64,000 bases of DNA from Alphaproteobacteria bacterium (lineage in GTDB: Bacteria > Pseudomonadota > Alphaproteobacteria > Rhodobacterales > Rhodobacteraceae): positions 109,403 to 173,402 of the forward strand of contig JAUHYC010000004.1 in assembly GCA_030426685.1 (NCBI GenBank). The letters are read 5' to 3'. This document shows positions 24,652-33,646 of the stretch, in pieces (the first letter of the stretch is position 1; each line of letters starts with the position of its first letter). The notes beneath the pieces are model-generated. The model made no database searches. It was not told the DNA's origin and saw nothing but the letters and a program-made list of their open reading frames with translations. A program made the position numbers and the translations under genes.

Positions 24652-26667
24652 TCAGGCCTTTCTGATAAGGGCATCTACGGCGACTGCCTTGTCCGGCGTG
24701 CAGAGAAGCGGGTTGATTTCTACCTCGCCGAGCGTTTCGGCGTTTTGGGTAACATAAGCCTGAACGGCCTGAACCGCGCTGACAATCGCATCCATATCAG
24801 CCGCTGGATGACCGCGATAGCCCGCCAGCAGCGGCGCGATCTTGAGCTTGTCCAGCGCGGCGCGGATGTCCGTGTCCTGGGCAGGCACCAGCAACGAGGT
24901 TGTGTCGCGCAGCACCTCGGTCAGAACGCCACCTGCGCCCAGGGTCAGCACAAAGCCATGTGCCGGGTCGCGCACCACCCCGACCAACAACTCCGCCACG
25001 GTTCCGGTGATCAACTCTTCGATCAAAACCTCTGGGGTCCCGATATCTTCCACTGTCGCGGACACCTCATCGGGCATGACCCCCAGTCGTACAGCATTGT
25101 GCTCGGATTTATGTGCCAACCCGACACCTTTGATGGCAAACGGAGCTTCTAGTGTCTGTGCCGCTACTGCGGCCTGTCCAGCCCCTTGCGCGGTTCGGTT
25201 TTGCGGCACTCGCAGACCGTAATCTGCCAACACCTGCTTGGCTTCGGCCTCAGTGAGGGTCTGCGTCACCTCAGCATCGCTGGGCAGACATACCGGAGCG
25301 AACGCGGGAGCCGATACCTGACTGGCCGCCCGGGTCGCGGCCAGCGCTTCGGCCAGACCCATGAGGGGCACGACCCCACCAGCCATCAGCTCTTGGGACA
25401 CGTCTTCGGGCAGAAGCTCTGGCAGAGTCGAGACAATCGCAAAGCGCGCACCGGTTTTCTGGCGCACCTTCAGTGCTGCTCTGGTGGCACAGGCCCAATC
25501 CGTTGGGTCAGTGGTGGGGTAGTCGACGATCGAGAATGTCAGGTCGATGTCATCGCCGGTCATACCAGACCAGGCGCGAGCCATCGCATCCTCGTCGCGC
25601 CAGACATAGGTGTGATAATCCAGCGGGTTATTCAACGCGACCATCGGCCCCAAGGCTGCGCGCAGATGTGATTTCTTATCCTCCGTCAGGGTGGGGAAGC
25701 AAAGGCCCGTGTCAACGCTCATATCCGCGATCAGGCTGGCCTCACCCCCTGAACAGCTGATCGAAGCAATGTTGCCGCCCGGCAAAGGGCCGTAGCAGTG
25801 CAACAGTTTAAGCGTTTCCAGAAAGTCGGGAAGGGCGGAGAGGCGCGGGATGCCCAGACGGTCCAGAAGTGCCTGAGCCCCAGCATCGCTGCCCGCCAGA
25901 GAGGCCGTGTGCGAAACAGTGGCTGCCTGCGCCTGTTCGGACGCTCCGACCTTGAGCGCGACCAGCGGGATACCTCTTTGATACGCTTTCGCTGCCAGCG
26001 CTTCCCACTCGCGGATGTTCCCGAACCCTTCGATATGTAGACCCACCGCTGTCACTCGCGGATCGTCCAGCAACGAGGCTGCGATTTCCGCCTGAGAGGT
26101 CTGCGCCATGTTTCCGCAGGCCACCATATAGGCAATTGGCAAGCCGCGTTTCTGCATGGTCAGATTGATCGAGATGTTCGAGCTTTGCGTCAGGATCGCA
26201 ACGCCTTTGTCGACCGGTTTTGTACCGTGCTGGTCGGGCCAAAGCAGCGCACCGTCCAACGCGTTGATGAAACCATAGCAGTTGGGGCCCAGAATAGGCA
26301 TGTTACCTGCGGCCGCGACCAACTGTGCCTGCAATGAGTGGCTTGTGTCATCCTCTGCCGCCGCTTCGGAAAAGCCCGATGCGAAACAGACCGCTCCGCC
26401 CGCGCCCATGCAGGCCAGAATCTCAACCGCTTCAATCGTGGCGTGACGGTTAATACCGATGAAGACCGCATCGGGGGCTTGGGGCAGGTCTTCGAGATGC
26501 CCATAAACCGAATGACCAGCAATATCTGTTGCCTTTGGGTGCACGGGCCAGATCTGTCCGGCATAGCCCATGCGTTCTGATTGCAGGATAACCTGCTGGC
26601 ACCAGGCTCCACCCCCGACGACAGCGATGGATTTCGGGCGCAGCAGGCGGGTCAGGTTTTTGCTCAT
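24652..26667 (-). CDS. ADP-forming acyl-CoA synthetase (acetate-CoA ligase family)
   Basis: This 671-residue single-chain enzyme fuses both subunits of NDP-forming acyl-CoA synthetases. An N-terminal CoA-binding domain (LLRPKSIAVVGGG) and flavodoxin-like ligase domains carry the phosphorylated histidine in TVSHTASLAGSD. A C-terminal ATP-grasp domain begins near LTEAEAKQVLADYGLRVP and includes PFAIKGVGLAHKSE and VEINPLL. The ATG at 26667 is preferred over a TTG two codons earlier. It would activate a carboxylate to its CoA thioester at the cost of ATP. Beside CaiD-like and acyl-CoA dehydrogenase genes, carnitine, gamma-butyrobetaine or crotonobetaine are the likely substrates. The gap to the hydratase gene is only 3 bp. 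Confidence 0.85.
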   Translation of the reverse strand: MSKNLTRLLRPKSIAVVGGGAWCQQVILQSERMGYAGQIWPVHPKATDIAGHSVYGHLEDLPQAPDAVFIGINRHATIEAVEILACMGAGGAVCFASGFSEAAAEDDTSHSLQAQLVAAAGNMPILGPNCYGFINALDGALLWPDQHGTKPVDKGVAILTQSSNISINLTMQKRGLPIAYMVACGNMAQTSQAEIAASLLDDPRVTAVGLHIEGFGNIREWEALAAKAYQRGIPLVALKVGASEQAQAATVSHTASLAGSDAGAQALLDRLGIPRLSALPDFLETLKLLHCYGPLPGGNIASISCSGGEASLIADMSVDTGLCFPTLTEDKKSHLRAALGPMVALNNPLDYHTYVWRDEDAMARAWSGMTGDDIDLTFSIVDYPTTDPTDWACATRAALKVRQKTGARFAIVSTLPELLPEDVSQELMAGGVVPLMGLAEALAATRAASQVSAPAFAPVCLPSDAEVTQTLTEAEAKQVLADYGLRVPQNRTAQGAGQAAVAAQTLEAPFAIKGVGLAHKSEHNAVRLGVMPDEVSATVEDIGTPEVLIEELITGTVAELLVGVVRDPAHGFVLTLGAGGVLTEVLRDTTSLLVPAQDTDIRAALDKLKIAPLLAGYRGHPAADMDAIVSAVQAVQAYVTQNAETLGEVEINPLLCTPDKAVAVDALIRKA

Positions 26668-26684
26668 TCTCAACCCCGGCTGGC

Positions 26685-27845
26685 TCAGGCACCCAAAGGC
26701 CGCAGAAGATCGCGGCTGATGATATGGCGCTGGATTTCGCTTGTGCCATCCCAGATGCGCTCGACCCGGGCATCGCGCCAGAACCGTTCAATTGGAAAGT
26801 CATCCATCAGGCCCATGCCGCCAAAGATCTGAAGCGTGGTGTCGGTAACACGCGCCAGCATCTCGGAGGCATAGAGTTTGGCCGAGGCGATTTCGCGGTT
26901 CGCGGGCATGTTCTGATCCAGTCGCCAGGCAGCCGAGAGGGTCAGCCAGTCAGCCGCGTCGATCTCGGTGATCATATCGGCAATCTGGAAGCCAACGCCC
27001 TGAAACTTGCCAATGGGCTGGCCGAATTGCTTGCGTTCAGCGGCATAGTTCAGCGCGTAATCAAAACACCGCCGCGCGCGCCCAACCGAGAAGGCCGCGA
27101 CCGTCAGGCGGGTCGCATAGAGCCATTCGTTCATGACAGCAAAGCCACCATCGACCTCGCCTAACACCTGGGCCTCCGGTAGGCGGCAATTGTCGAAATA
27201 CAGAATACAGTTCTTGTAGCCCTTGTGGCTGACCGAATGATATCCGTCGCGCACCTCGAAGCCTGGTGTGCCGCGATCCACAAGGAATGTGGTGATGCGT
27301 TTTTTGGGTCCTTTTGGGGTTTCGTCCACACCGGTCGCGACGAAGACGATGAAGAAGTCAGCATGCTCCGCGCCCGAGATGAAGTGCTTTGAGCCATTGA
27401 TGATCCAGTCCCCGCCATCCCGCACAGCCTGGCATTTCATGCCACGCACGTCCGAGCCCGCATCTGGTTCGGTCATCGCCAGCGCGTCCATCTTTTCACC
27501 GCGCACAGCCGGCAACAGATAGTGTTCACGCTGTTCATCGTTACAGGCCATCAGAATGTTTTGCGGGCGGCCAAAGAAATGGGTCAGCGCCATCGAACCA
27601 CGGCCCAGTTCGCGCTCGACCAGAGTGAAATCGAGATGCGAAAGCCCTGCGCCGCCGACCTCTTCGGGGAAGTTGCAGGCGTAAAAGCCCAGATCGATGC
27701 ACTTTTGTTTGATCTGTTCACCCAGCTCATGCGGGACCTGACCGGTCCGCTCAACCTCGGCCTCATACGGGTAGATTTCATTCTCGACAAAACTGCGCAC
27801 TGTCGAGACGATCATTTCCTGTTCTTCGGACAAACCAAATTGCAT
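26685..27845 (-). CDS. Acyl-CoA dehydrogenase, probable gamma-butyrobetainyl-CoA type
   Basis: This 386-residue FAD enzyme has AGGGGAA before the ATG at 27845. It shows ALAMTEPDAGSD, the C-terminal FGGMGLMDDFPIERFWRDAR and RIWDGTSEIQR. The base usually written as Glu in the YEGTSEI motif is Asp here. The N-terminal helix region begins MQFGLSEEQEMIV. It would introduce the alpha-beta double bond into the acyl-CoA made by the ligase downstream, feeding the CaiD-like hydratase. It is the first gene of the leftward operon and is divergent from the GlxA-type regulator, with repeated motifs in the shared promoter. A role in short-chain or branched-chain acyl-CoA oxidation is the alternative. Confidence 0.87.
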   Translation of the reverse strand: MQFGLSEEQEMIVSTVRSFVENEIYPYEAEVERTGQVPHELGEQIKQKCIDLGFYACNFPEEVGGAGLSHLDFTLVERELGRGSMALTHFFGRPQNILMACNDEQREHYLLPAVRGEKMDALAMTEPDAGSDVRGMKCQAVRDGGDWIINGSKHFISGAEHADFFIVFVATGVDETPKGPKKRITTFLVDRGTPGFEVRDGYHSVSHKGYKNCILYFDNCRLPEAQVLGEVDGGFAVMNEWLYATRLTVAAFSVGRARRCFDYALNYAAERKQFGQPIGKFQGVGFQIADMITEIDAADWLTLSAAWRLDQNMPANREIASAKLYASEMLARVTDTTLQIFGGMGLMDDFPIERFWRDARVERIWDGTSEIQRHIISRDLLRPLGA

Positions 27846-27885
27846 GGCGCGTGTTCCCCTGATGTCTGGGTGTCGATAAAACGAG

Positions 27886-27948
27886 ATTGTGACAGTCGAT
27901 GACATGCAGTATTGGTCAATTATCGTGCAGAGATCGAAAATTGTGACA
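27886..27948. promoter_or_regulatory. Direct repeat ATTGTGACA, 54 bp apart, in the divergent promoter
   Basis: The nonamer ATTGTGACA occurs at 27886-27894 and again at 27940-27948, about five helical turns apart on the same face. It lies between the acyl-CoA dehydrogenase operon and the GlxA/AraC regulator. AraC-family activators commonly bind direct repeats. The second copy overlaps a possible GTG start at 27943. Confidence 0.4.
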
Positions 27949-28866
27949 CAGAGATATAACATTCTGTTGTTTGATGGGTTTTCAAACTACTGTCTCGCAA
28001 GCCTGGTTGAGCCGCTGAGGGCGGCAAATACGCTGGCGGGGCAACCGCTTTATGCGTGGCGTTACTATTCACTGGACGGTGCACCGGCGCAAAGCTCCAG
28101 CGGGCTGCGCGTGACACCGGACGGCACATTGGGGATCGAAACCGGCGAAGTGCTGGTCGTCATGCCGTCATATGGCTACCTTGACCTTGCAGTGTCCGAA
28201 ACGCTCCGCGCTTTGCGCCGGGCTGCAACGCGGCACGCAAGGCTGGCGGGTCTGGACACCGGTAGCTGGCTGCTTGCGCGCGCGGGCCTGCTGGATGACC
28301 ACCGCGCTACTATTCACTGGGATGAGCTATCGCGGTTTGAAGAGGCATTCCCGGATGTCGAGGTCGTGCAAGAACGCTTTGTTATTGACCGAAACCGGAT
28401 CACCTGCTCTGGCGCGATGGCAGCCTATGATCTGGCGACCGCGCTGATCCTGGCCGACCATGGTCCGCTGTTGTCGATGGAGGTCGCCCATCTGCTGATG
28501 AACCGCAGTGAACCGGGTTCTGCCGCCCAACCGATTAAATCCGAAGACAGTCTGGTGAACCGGGTGCTGAGTGTTATGCAGAATTCGCTGGAGACGCCGC
28601 TTCGGATCAAAGACATCGCACGACAACTGGGATGTTCACAGAAGAGGATCGAAATTCGGGTGCAGGCCGAATTGGGCACGACACCGCAGGCACTCTATCG
28701 CCGCCTGCGCCTGATTCTTGCACGCAAACTTGCGGCCGAGACCCAACAATCGGTGGCCGAGATCGCCAGCCGGTGTGGGTATGAAAATGCCAGCGCAATG
28801 ACACGTGCGTTTCGGTCTGAGTTTGGGCTGACCCCGACAGCCTATCGAAACAACAGCAAAGGTTAG
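27904..28866 (+). CDS. GlxA-family transcriptional regulator (DJ-1-like plus AraC HTH)
   Basis: About 320 residues. The N-terminal DJ-1/class I glutamine-amidotransferase-like domain (YNILLFDGFSNYCLASLVEPLRAAN; LDTGSWLLARAGLLD) acts as a sensor. The C-terminal AraC double helix-turn-helix spans the last ~100 residues (LRIKDIARQLGCSQKRIE; VAEIASRCGYENASAMTRAFRSEFG). The start is uncertain: ATG 27904 is used, but GTG 27889 and GTG 27943 are also in frame, and the last would place both repeats upstream of the gene. This architecture is that of GbdR and CdhR, activators of glycine betaine and carnitine catabolism, which suits both flanking operons. Its stop overlaps the stop of the convergent dehydrogenase gene. 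Confidence 0.88.
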   Translation: MQYWSIIVQRSKIVTQRYNILLFDGFSNYCLASLVEPLRAANTLAGQPLYAWRYYSLDGAPAQSSSGLRVTPDGTLGIETGEVLVVMPSYGYLDLAVSETLRALRRAATRHARLAGLDTGSWLLARAGLLDDHRATIHWDELSRFEEAFPDVEVVQERFVIDRNRITCSGAMAAYDLATALILADHGPLLSMEVAHLLMNRSEPGSAAQPIKSEDSLVNRVLSVMQNSLETPLRIKDIARQLGCSQKRIEIRVQAELGTTPQALYRRLRLILARKLAAETQQSVAEIASRCGYENASAMTRAFRSEFGLTPTAYRNNSKG

Positions 28867-31298
28867 GCGCGCATTCGCAAGAATTCCGGGTCGTAGGGTG
28901 AGGGCTTGATCACCTCTGCCTCAACCATATCGCCGCACAAGTCGAGCTGCATTCGGCTGCCGGTGGGCGAGTAACCCGGTTCAACGAAGCCGTAGGCAAG
29001 ATTCAATCCGGTTCGGTGCCCCCAATCCCCGGACGTGATCGTACCCACGACTTTGCCCGCTGCCATCAGAGAGGCACCTCCGTGCGCTGGGGCGTTGTTC
29101 GTGTCGATTTTCAGGGTGACCAGTTTCTTGCGAAGACCATCCGCCTGGCGTTTCATCAATGCATCGCGACCAATGAAATCCCCCTTATCCGGTCTCACAA
29201 ACCGTCCCAGCCCAGTCTCAAACGGGTCGTATTCAGTCAGCAGATCGGCTTTCCAGTGCAGAAACCCTTTCTCCATCCGCATCGAGTCGATCGCGCGTGC
29301 TCCGAACAGCTTCAGCCCATGCGCCTCACCGGCCTGCCGCAGGGCAATGTAGGCCGCATAGAGCGCGTTGTTGGGGACGTGGATTTCAAAAGCCAGTTCG
29401 CCCGAGAAACTGATGTTCAGAACCGTTGCCGGAGCGATGCCTACAAAACACTCGCGCACCGAGAGCCAGGGAAAGCTGTCACATGACCAGTCGCCACGCG
29501 AGCAGGCCGACAACACATCACGCGCCTTCGGGCCAGCGAGTATCAGAATGGTCTGGTCGTTGGTCATTGATTGTAGTTGCACTTCCTCATCGTCACGCAG
29601 ATGCGCCTGCAACCAATCCATATCGTGATATTCACTGGCCGCCGCCGACCCATACCAGACCCGTGCAGGGCCTCGATCACTGGCAGGCAGGTTGACGATT
29701 GTGGCCTCGGCCTTGACCATGCCGTGGTGATTCAGCAGATAGCCCAGTCCAACCCGCCGGTCATGTTTTGTTACCGCGCCACAAAACATGCGGTCGAGAA
29801 ACTTGTGGCGGTCGGCGCCGGTGATCTCAATCCGGTTGAAGCCATTCACTTCGGTCAGGCCGACATTGTGCTGAACATTGTAAACCTCGGCCGCGACCAG
29901 ATCAAAGGCCTCATCGAAACCGAAACTCAGCGAGGGGTGAAAATCGGCGAAGGGCTTGACGTAGTCGACCCGCTCCCAGCCATTGACAACGGTGAACTCA
30001 GCACCTTCGGCGGCCAGCACTGGCGTAAGTGGTGTGGTCTTGGCCGGGCGACCCGCGGGTCGGTGCTCGTGCGGGAAGTGAAAACGGAATTCGTTCTGGT
30101 AGTCCTCAATGGCCTTCAGCGCAGTCAGTTCCACATTCGCGTGACCGGTAAAGCGTCGCGGGTCGAGGCACCACGTGTCATAACAAGCTTCGCCGTGGAC
30201 AATCTGCTGTGCCAGCAGCCAGCCGTGGCCGCCACCTTCCCCTAGTCCGGCCCGCAGGCCGACAATGCAGAACGCGTTCCGCTTGCCGGGGATTGGACCA
30301 ACCAGAGGTGCGCCGTCAATCGTATAGGTGATCGGACCATTGACGATGGTATGAATGCCCACCTCCATCAGCGCGGGCATACGGGCAAAGGCACCTTCCA
30401 GCACATCCGCCACCCTGTCCAGATCATCTGGACAGAGCGCGTTGACGAAATTCGGGTCAATCCCGTCCATGCCCCAGGTTTTGCAGTGCTGCTCATAAAA
30501 CCCGACCAACAAACCGTTCTTTTCCTGACGGCAATAATAGTCGCTGATCGGACAGCGCAGCAGGGGCATCCGGTGATCCGCCTCTTGAATGGCTGGGATT
30601 TCCTCGGTCAGGAAATACTGATGTTCCATCGACGCTACAGGGTGATGAACGCCCATCATCGCGCCAACCTCGTTCACCCGATATCCGCAGGCGTTCACCA
30701 CGATATCGCAGTCAATGTCGCCTTGTTCGGTGTGTACGGTCCATGTGTCATCCTTGTGCTGGGTCAGTCCGGTGACCGGCGTGTTCCGATACACCTCGGC
30801 CCCGGCCTTGCGGGCGCGGCGGGCCAGAGCCTGACACAGTTGCGCGGGATCGATATCGCCGTCCAGCGGATCCCAGAGCCCACCCAGCAGGTTTTCGGTT
30901 GAGATCAGCGGGTGGCGACGCGCGCATTCTTCGGCGTCGATCACCTCGAAATGTACATCCATTCCGCGTGCCATGGATGTGAAATGACGATAGCCCTGCA
31001 TCTGTTCCGGCGTATTGGCCAGCCTTATGCCACCATCCCCGTGGTGGTAATTGATCGGATAATCCGAATCCTCGGCCAGTTCCTTGTACAGGTTGATCGA
31101 ATGGGTCTTGAGCCCGACCATTGTTTGGTTCGTCCCGAAATTGGTCACCTGAGCGGCAGAGTGCCATGTCGTGCCGCTGGTCAGTTCATTGCGCTCGATC
31201 AGCACCACATCGCTCCACCCTTCCCGGGTCAGGTGATAGAGCGTTGAGCAACCGGCGATCCCTCCGCCGATGACGACCACTTTGGTGCGCGATTTCAT
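28863..31298 (-). CDS. Dimethylglycine/sarcosine dehydrogenase-type FAD and folate enzyme
   Basis: This 811-residue protein has GGGGGT eight bases before the ATG at 31298; the upstream open frame is not supported. Residues ~1-390 form a DAO-type FAD domain: KVVVIGGGIAGCSTLYHL and TSGTTWHSAAQ, where the histidine is the usual site of covalent FAD. A linker follows, then a GCV_T-type folate-binding half (~430-810) with NGFNRIEITGADRHKFLDRM and a C-terminal barrel. Such enzymes oxidatively demethylate dimethylglycine or sarcosine and pass the one-carbon unit to tetrahydrofolate. It is divergent from the DGPF gene and tail-to-tail with the GlxA regulator. It completes a plausible carnitine to betaine to glycine route, though the betaine demethylase itself is not in the window. 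Confidence 0.88.
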   Translation of the reverse strand: MKSRTKVVVIGGGIAGCSTLYHLTREGWSDVVLIERNELTSGTTWHSAAQVTNFGTNQTMVGLKTHSINLYKELAEDSDYPINYHHGDGGIRLANTPEQMQGYRHFTSMARGMDVHFEVIDAEECARRHPLISTENLLGGLWDPLDGDIDPAQLCQALARRARKAGAEVYRNTPVTGLTQHKDDTWTVHTEQGDIDCDIVVNACGYRVNEVGAMMGVHHPVASMEHQYFLTEEIPAIQEADHRMPLLRCPISDYYCRQEKNGLLVGFYEQHCKTWGMDGIDPNFVNALCPDDLDRVADVLEGAFARMPALMEVGIHTIVNGPITYTIDGAPLVGPIPGKRNAFCIVGLRAGLGEGGGHGWLLAQQIVHGEACYDTWCLDPRRFTGHANVELTALKAIEDYQNEFRFHFPHEHRPAGRPAKTTPLTPVLAAEGAEFTVVNGWERVDYVKPFADFHPSLSFGFDEAFDLVAAEVYNVQHNVGLTEVNGFNRIEITGADRHKFLDRMFCGAVTKHDRRVGLGYLLNHHGMVKAEATIVNLPASDRGPARVWYGSAAASEYHDMDWLQAHLRDDEEVQLQSMTNDQTILILAGPKARDVLSACSRGDWSCDSFPWLSVRECFVGIAPATVLNISFSGELAFEIHVPNNALYAAYIALRQAGEAHGLKLFGARAIDSMRMEKGFLHWKADLLTEYDPFETGLGRFVRPDKGDFIGRDALMKRQADGLRKKLVTLKIDTNNAPAHGGASLMAAGKVVGTITSGDWGHRTGLNLAYGFVEPGYSPTGSRMQLDLCGDMVEAEVIKPSPYDPEFLRMRA

Positions 31299-31561
31299 GC
31301 AAATACCCCCGGGACTGGATGATCGAATTAGGTCGATGCGCGCGTGGGTTCTCAAGGGGCCGTGAGACAATAAGCAAAATATCGAATGTAGATACAGAAT
31401 AAATCGAAACAATTCGCGTCCCGTCGAAGCCGGAAAAGCCGGAGTTGCGAGATCAAGGTTCGCGAACCGCAGATCACAGCCCTTACGATTTTCCGGTCTC
31501 TGTCGGATTTGCTTTCTCTCGCGCGTCCTCGCACCATGAAACTCAATACGCGGAGGGAATG

Positions 31562-31933
31562 ATGATTTATGCAATTACCATCTACGGTGAGGCCGGTGTC
31601 TTTGAGTCATTGCCAAAGGCGAAGCAAGACGAAGTTCTTGCAGGCCACTATGCGCTGCAGGATGCGTTGAAGGAACGCGGCGAGTATGTCTCGATCAAGC
31701 TGATGCCGCCGACATCGGCGGTAATGGTCGATCCTGCACCCGGTGGGGACCGGGCGCCGTTGATCGTGGATGGCCCCTTCGCCGAAACAAAGGAGAGCTT
31801 TCTTGGCTTCTATGCCGCAGAATTTGCCGATTTGGATGAGGCGCTGCGATTTGCCGCGATGATCTCCTCCCCCATTGCCCGGCTTGAAGTGCGGCCGGTT
31901 GCCTGGGCGGGCGGTGCGATTTCGACAGGTTAG
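31562..31933 (+). CDS. YCII-related DGPF-domain protein
   Basis: This 123-residue protein has the namesake motif in LIVDGPFAETKESFLGFYAAEF and the conserved C-terminal ARLEVRPV. Two adjacent ATGs (31559, 31562) follow GGAGGGA; the second gives the better spacing. DGPF proteins have a dimeric ferredoxin-like fold and no established enzymatic function. They are the characteristic partner of ECF42-type sigma factors. The sigma factor starts four bases after this stop, so the two are one transcription unit. The 260 bp upstream, shared with the divergent FAD enzyme gene, should hold its promoter. Confidence 0.9.
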   Translation: MIYAITIYGEAGVFESLPKAKQDEVLAGHYALQDALKERGEYVSIKLMPPTSAVMVDPAPGGDRAPLIVDGPFAETKESFLGFYAAEFADLDEALRFAAMISSPIARLEVRPVAWAGGAISTG

Positions 31934-31937
31934 CGGC

Positions 31938-33200
31938 ATGTCTGACTGGCTTGAAGCGATGTTCACCCAGCAGCGACCACGGGCAATCGCGGCGCTGACC
32001 CGATATCTGCGCGACATCGATCTTGCCGAAGAGGCTTTTGCCGAAGCCTGCGTGAAGGCGCTTGTTGCTTGGCGGAAAAACGGTACACCGCGCGATCCGC
32101 TTGCCTGGCTTTTGACGACGGCCCGAAACGCAGGACTTGACCACCTGCGCAAACAACAGCGGCGGCAGGCGATTTTGGCGCGGCATAAGCAAGAGTTTGA
32201 ACCCGGTGAGATGCTGCCGCCTGACCCTGATGAGCTGCGTGATGACCTTCTGAGACTATTGTTCGTTTGCTGTCATCCAAATCTGGAACGGCAGGATCAG
32301 ATTGCGCTGGCACTCAAGGTGGTGGCGGGATTGACGGTTCCCGAAATCGCACGCGGTTTTCTCATAAAACCCAAAACGATGGAGCAACGGATTACGCGGG
32401 CTAAAAGAAAAATCGCCACCACTTCGGTGGCGTTTGAAACCCCAAGCCCGCAGGAACGCAGCAAGCGTCTGGGTGAGGTGTCGCTTATGGTCTACCTGAT
32501 GTTCAACGAAGGCTGGTCAACTTCGGAAGGGGACACTCAGATACGCCTGACACTGTGTGAAGAGGCCATTCGCCTGGCCCGATTGCTTGTCGCCCTGTTT
32601 CCGGGAATGGGCGAGCAGGTGGCATTGCTATCGCTACTTTTGCTACAGCACGCCCGGCGTGAGGCGCGGATCAATGAGGCAGGCCTTCTGGTGCCGCTGG
32701 ATCAGCAGGACCGATCCCGCTGGGACCGGGGAAACATTGCCGAAGGGATCGCGCTGTTGCAAAAGGCGCAGCGGATCAACCATCAGGGCGCATATCGCAT
32801 ACAGGCGGCTATTGCGGCCCTGCATGCAAGCGCCGCTTCGGCTGAGGCGACCGATTGGACCTCGATCGAGGTTCACTATGCCGCGTTATACGCGCTGCAG
32901 CCCACGCCGGTCATTCGACTGAACCTGATTGCAGCGCAGGCCAGGACACAAGGGCCAGTTGTGGCGCTGGAAAAGATGAAAGCGCTCGAAGGGGATCTGC
33001 ACGGCTATCGCTGGTTTCATACGATGCGCGGCGGCTTGATGCAGCAAGTCGGGGATCATGCGAGCGCGGTGGAGGCGCTTGAAACGGCGCTTTCGCTTGG
33101 CCCGACCCAATTGGAAAAAGCTGCAATCAAAGAGAAAATTGCGGTGAGTCGGAAAAATTTGTCTGCGCTGTCGGAAAGTGACCCGCTCAGCCGTCCTTGA
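31938..33200 (+). CDS. ECF RNA polymerase sigma factor, ECF42 type
   Basis: This 420-residue protein is much longer than a canonical ECF factor (~190). The sigma-2 region includes YLRDIDLAEEAFAEACVKAL and PLAWLLTTARNAGLDHLRKQ. Sigma-4 is GLTVPEIARGFLIKPKTMEQRITRAKRKI. The ~240-residue C-terminal extension (LMFNEGWSTSEGD, LDQQDRSRWD, then TPR-like VHYAALYALQPTPVIRLN) is typical of ECF42 factors, where it replaces an anti-sigma factor in controlling activity. The ATG at 31938 is four bases after the DGPF stop. The four small genes that follow may be its targets or simple neighbours. Confidence 0.93.
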   Translation: MSDWLEAMFTQQRPRAIAALTRYLRDIDLAEEAFAEACVKALVAWRKNGTPRDPLAWLLTTARNAGLDHLRKQQRRQAILARHKQEFEPGEMLPPDPDELRDDLLRLLFVCCHPNLERQDQIALALKVVAGLTVPEIARGFLIKPKTMEQRITRAKRKIATTSVAFETPSPQERSKRLGEVSLMVYLMFNEGWSTSEGDTQIRLTLCEEAIRLARLLVALFPGMGEQVALLSLLLLQHARREARINEAGLLVPLDQQDRSRWDRGNIAEGIALLQKAQRINHQGAYRIQAAIAALHASAASAEATDWTSIEVHYAALYALQPTPVIRLNLIAAQARTQGPVVALEKMKALEGDLHGYRWFHTMRGGLMQQVGDHASAVEALETALSLGPTQLEKAAIKEKIAVSRKNLSALSESDPLSRP

Positions 33201-33243
33201 GTCAGATCCGCGATTTGCGGGTGTGCATCAACAGGAGGACACG

Positions 33244-33630
33244 ATGAGTATTCTTGAAATGACAACCGTTGGAAATTCCGGCTGGATTGGCCACGCTGGC
33301 CCTGATGCCGCTGCGGCCAAAGCGTTCTACAAAGACGTACTGGGCTGGACCATCAACGATATGCCGATGCAGGACGGTTCCAGCTATTCGGCGGCGGTTG
33401 TGGGTGAGACGGCGATCGGAGGGTTCTCTCCGATGCCCGAGGACAATGGCAGCTGGACCATTTTCTTTACTGTGGCGGATGTGGATGCCAGCGTCGCGAT
33501 GGCCCTGGACAAAGGGGCAAAGGTGGTCGCCCCTGCGATGGACATGCCCGGCGTCGGCCGCATGGCCACGCTGAGCGATCCGCAAGGTGCGCGCTTTGCC
33601 CTGATCACCTATGAAAGCATGGCGTCCTGA
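33244..33630 (+). CDS. VOC-superfamily (glyoxalase-like) protein
   Basis: This 128-residue protein has AGGAGGAC before its ATG. It has one pair of beta-alpha-beta-beta-beta modules: GWIGHAGPDAAAAKAFYKDVLGW in the first and WTIFFTVADVDASVAMALDKGAKVV with MATLSDPQGARFAL in the second. This is the bleomycin-resistance/glyoxalase fold. Metal ligands are only partly evident, so it may be a binding protein rather than an enzyme. It is 43 bp downstream of the ECF42 sigma factor gene and 16 bp upstream of the TfoX-like gene. DGPF/ECF42 units are often accompanied by VOC proteins. Confidence 0.87.
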   Translation: MSILEMTTVGNSGWIGHAGPDAAAAKAFYKDVLGWTINDMPMQDGSSYSAAVVGETAIGGFSPMPEDNGSWTIFFTVADVDASVAMALDKGAKVVAPAMDMPGVGRMATLSDPQGARFALITYESMAS

Positions 33631-33646
33631 GGACGGGAGGCATCTG

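Noticed and set aside
24196..25152. A 318-codon forward open frame.
   Set aside because: It spans the junction of two well-supported reverse-strand genes (CaiD-like and acyl-CoA synthetase) and has no protein-like motifs.
31299..31574. N-terminal extension of the dimethylglycine-type dehydrogenase by 92 codons.
   Set aside because: The extension precedes the FAD loop by far too much, has no conserved sequence, and GGGGGT sits correctly for the ATG at 31298.
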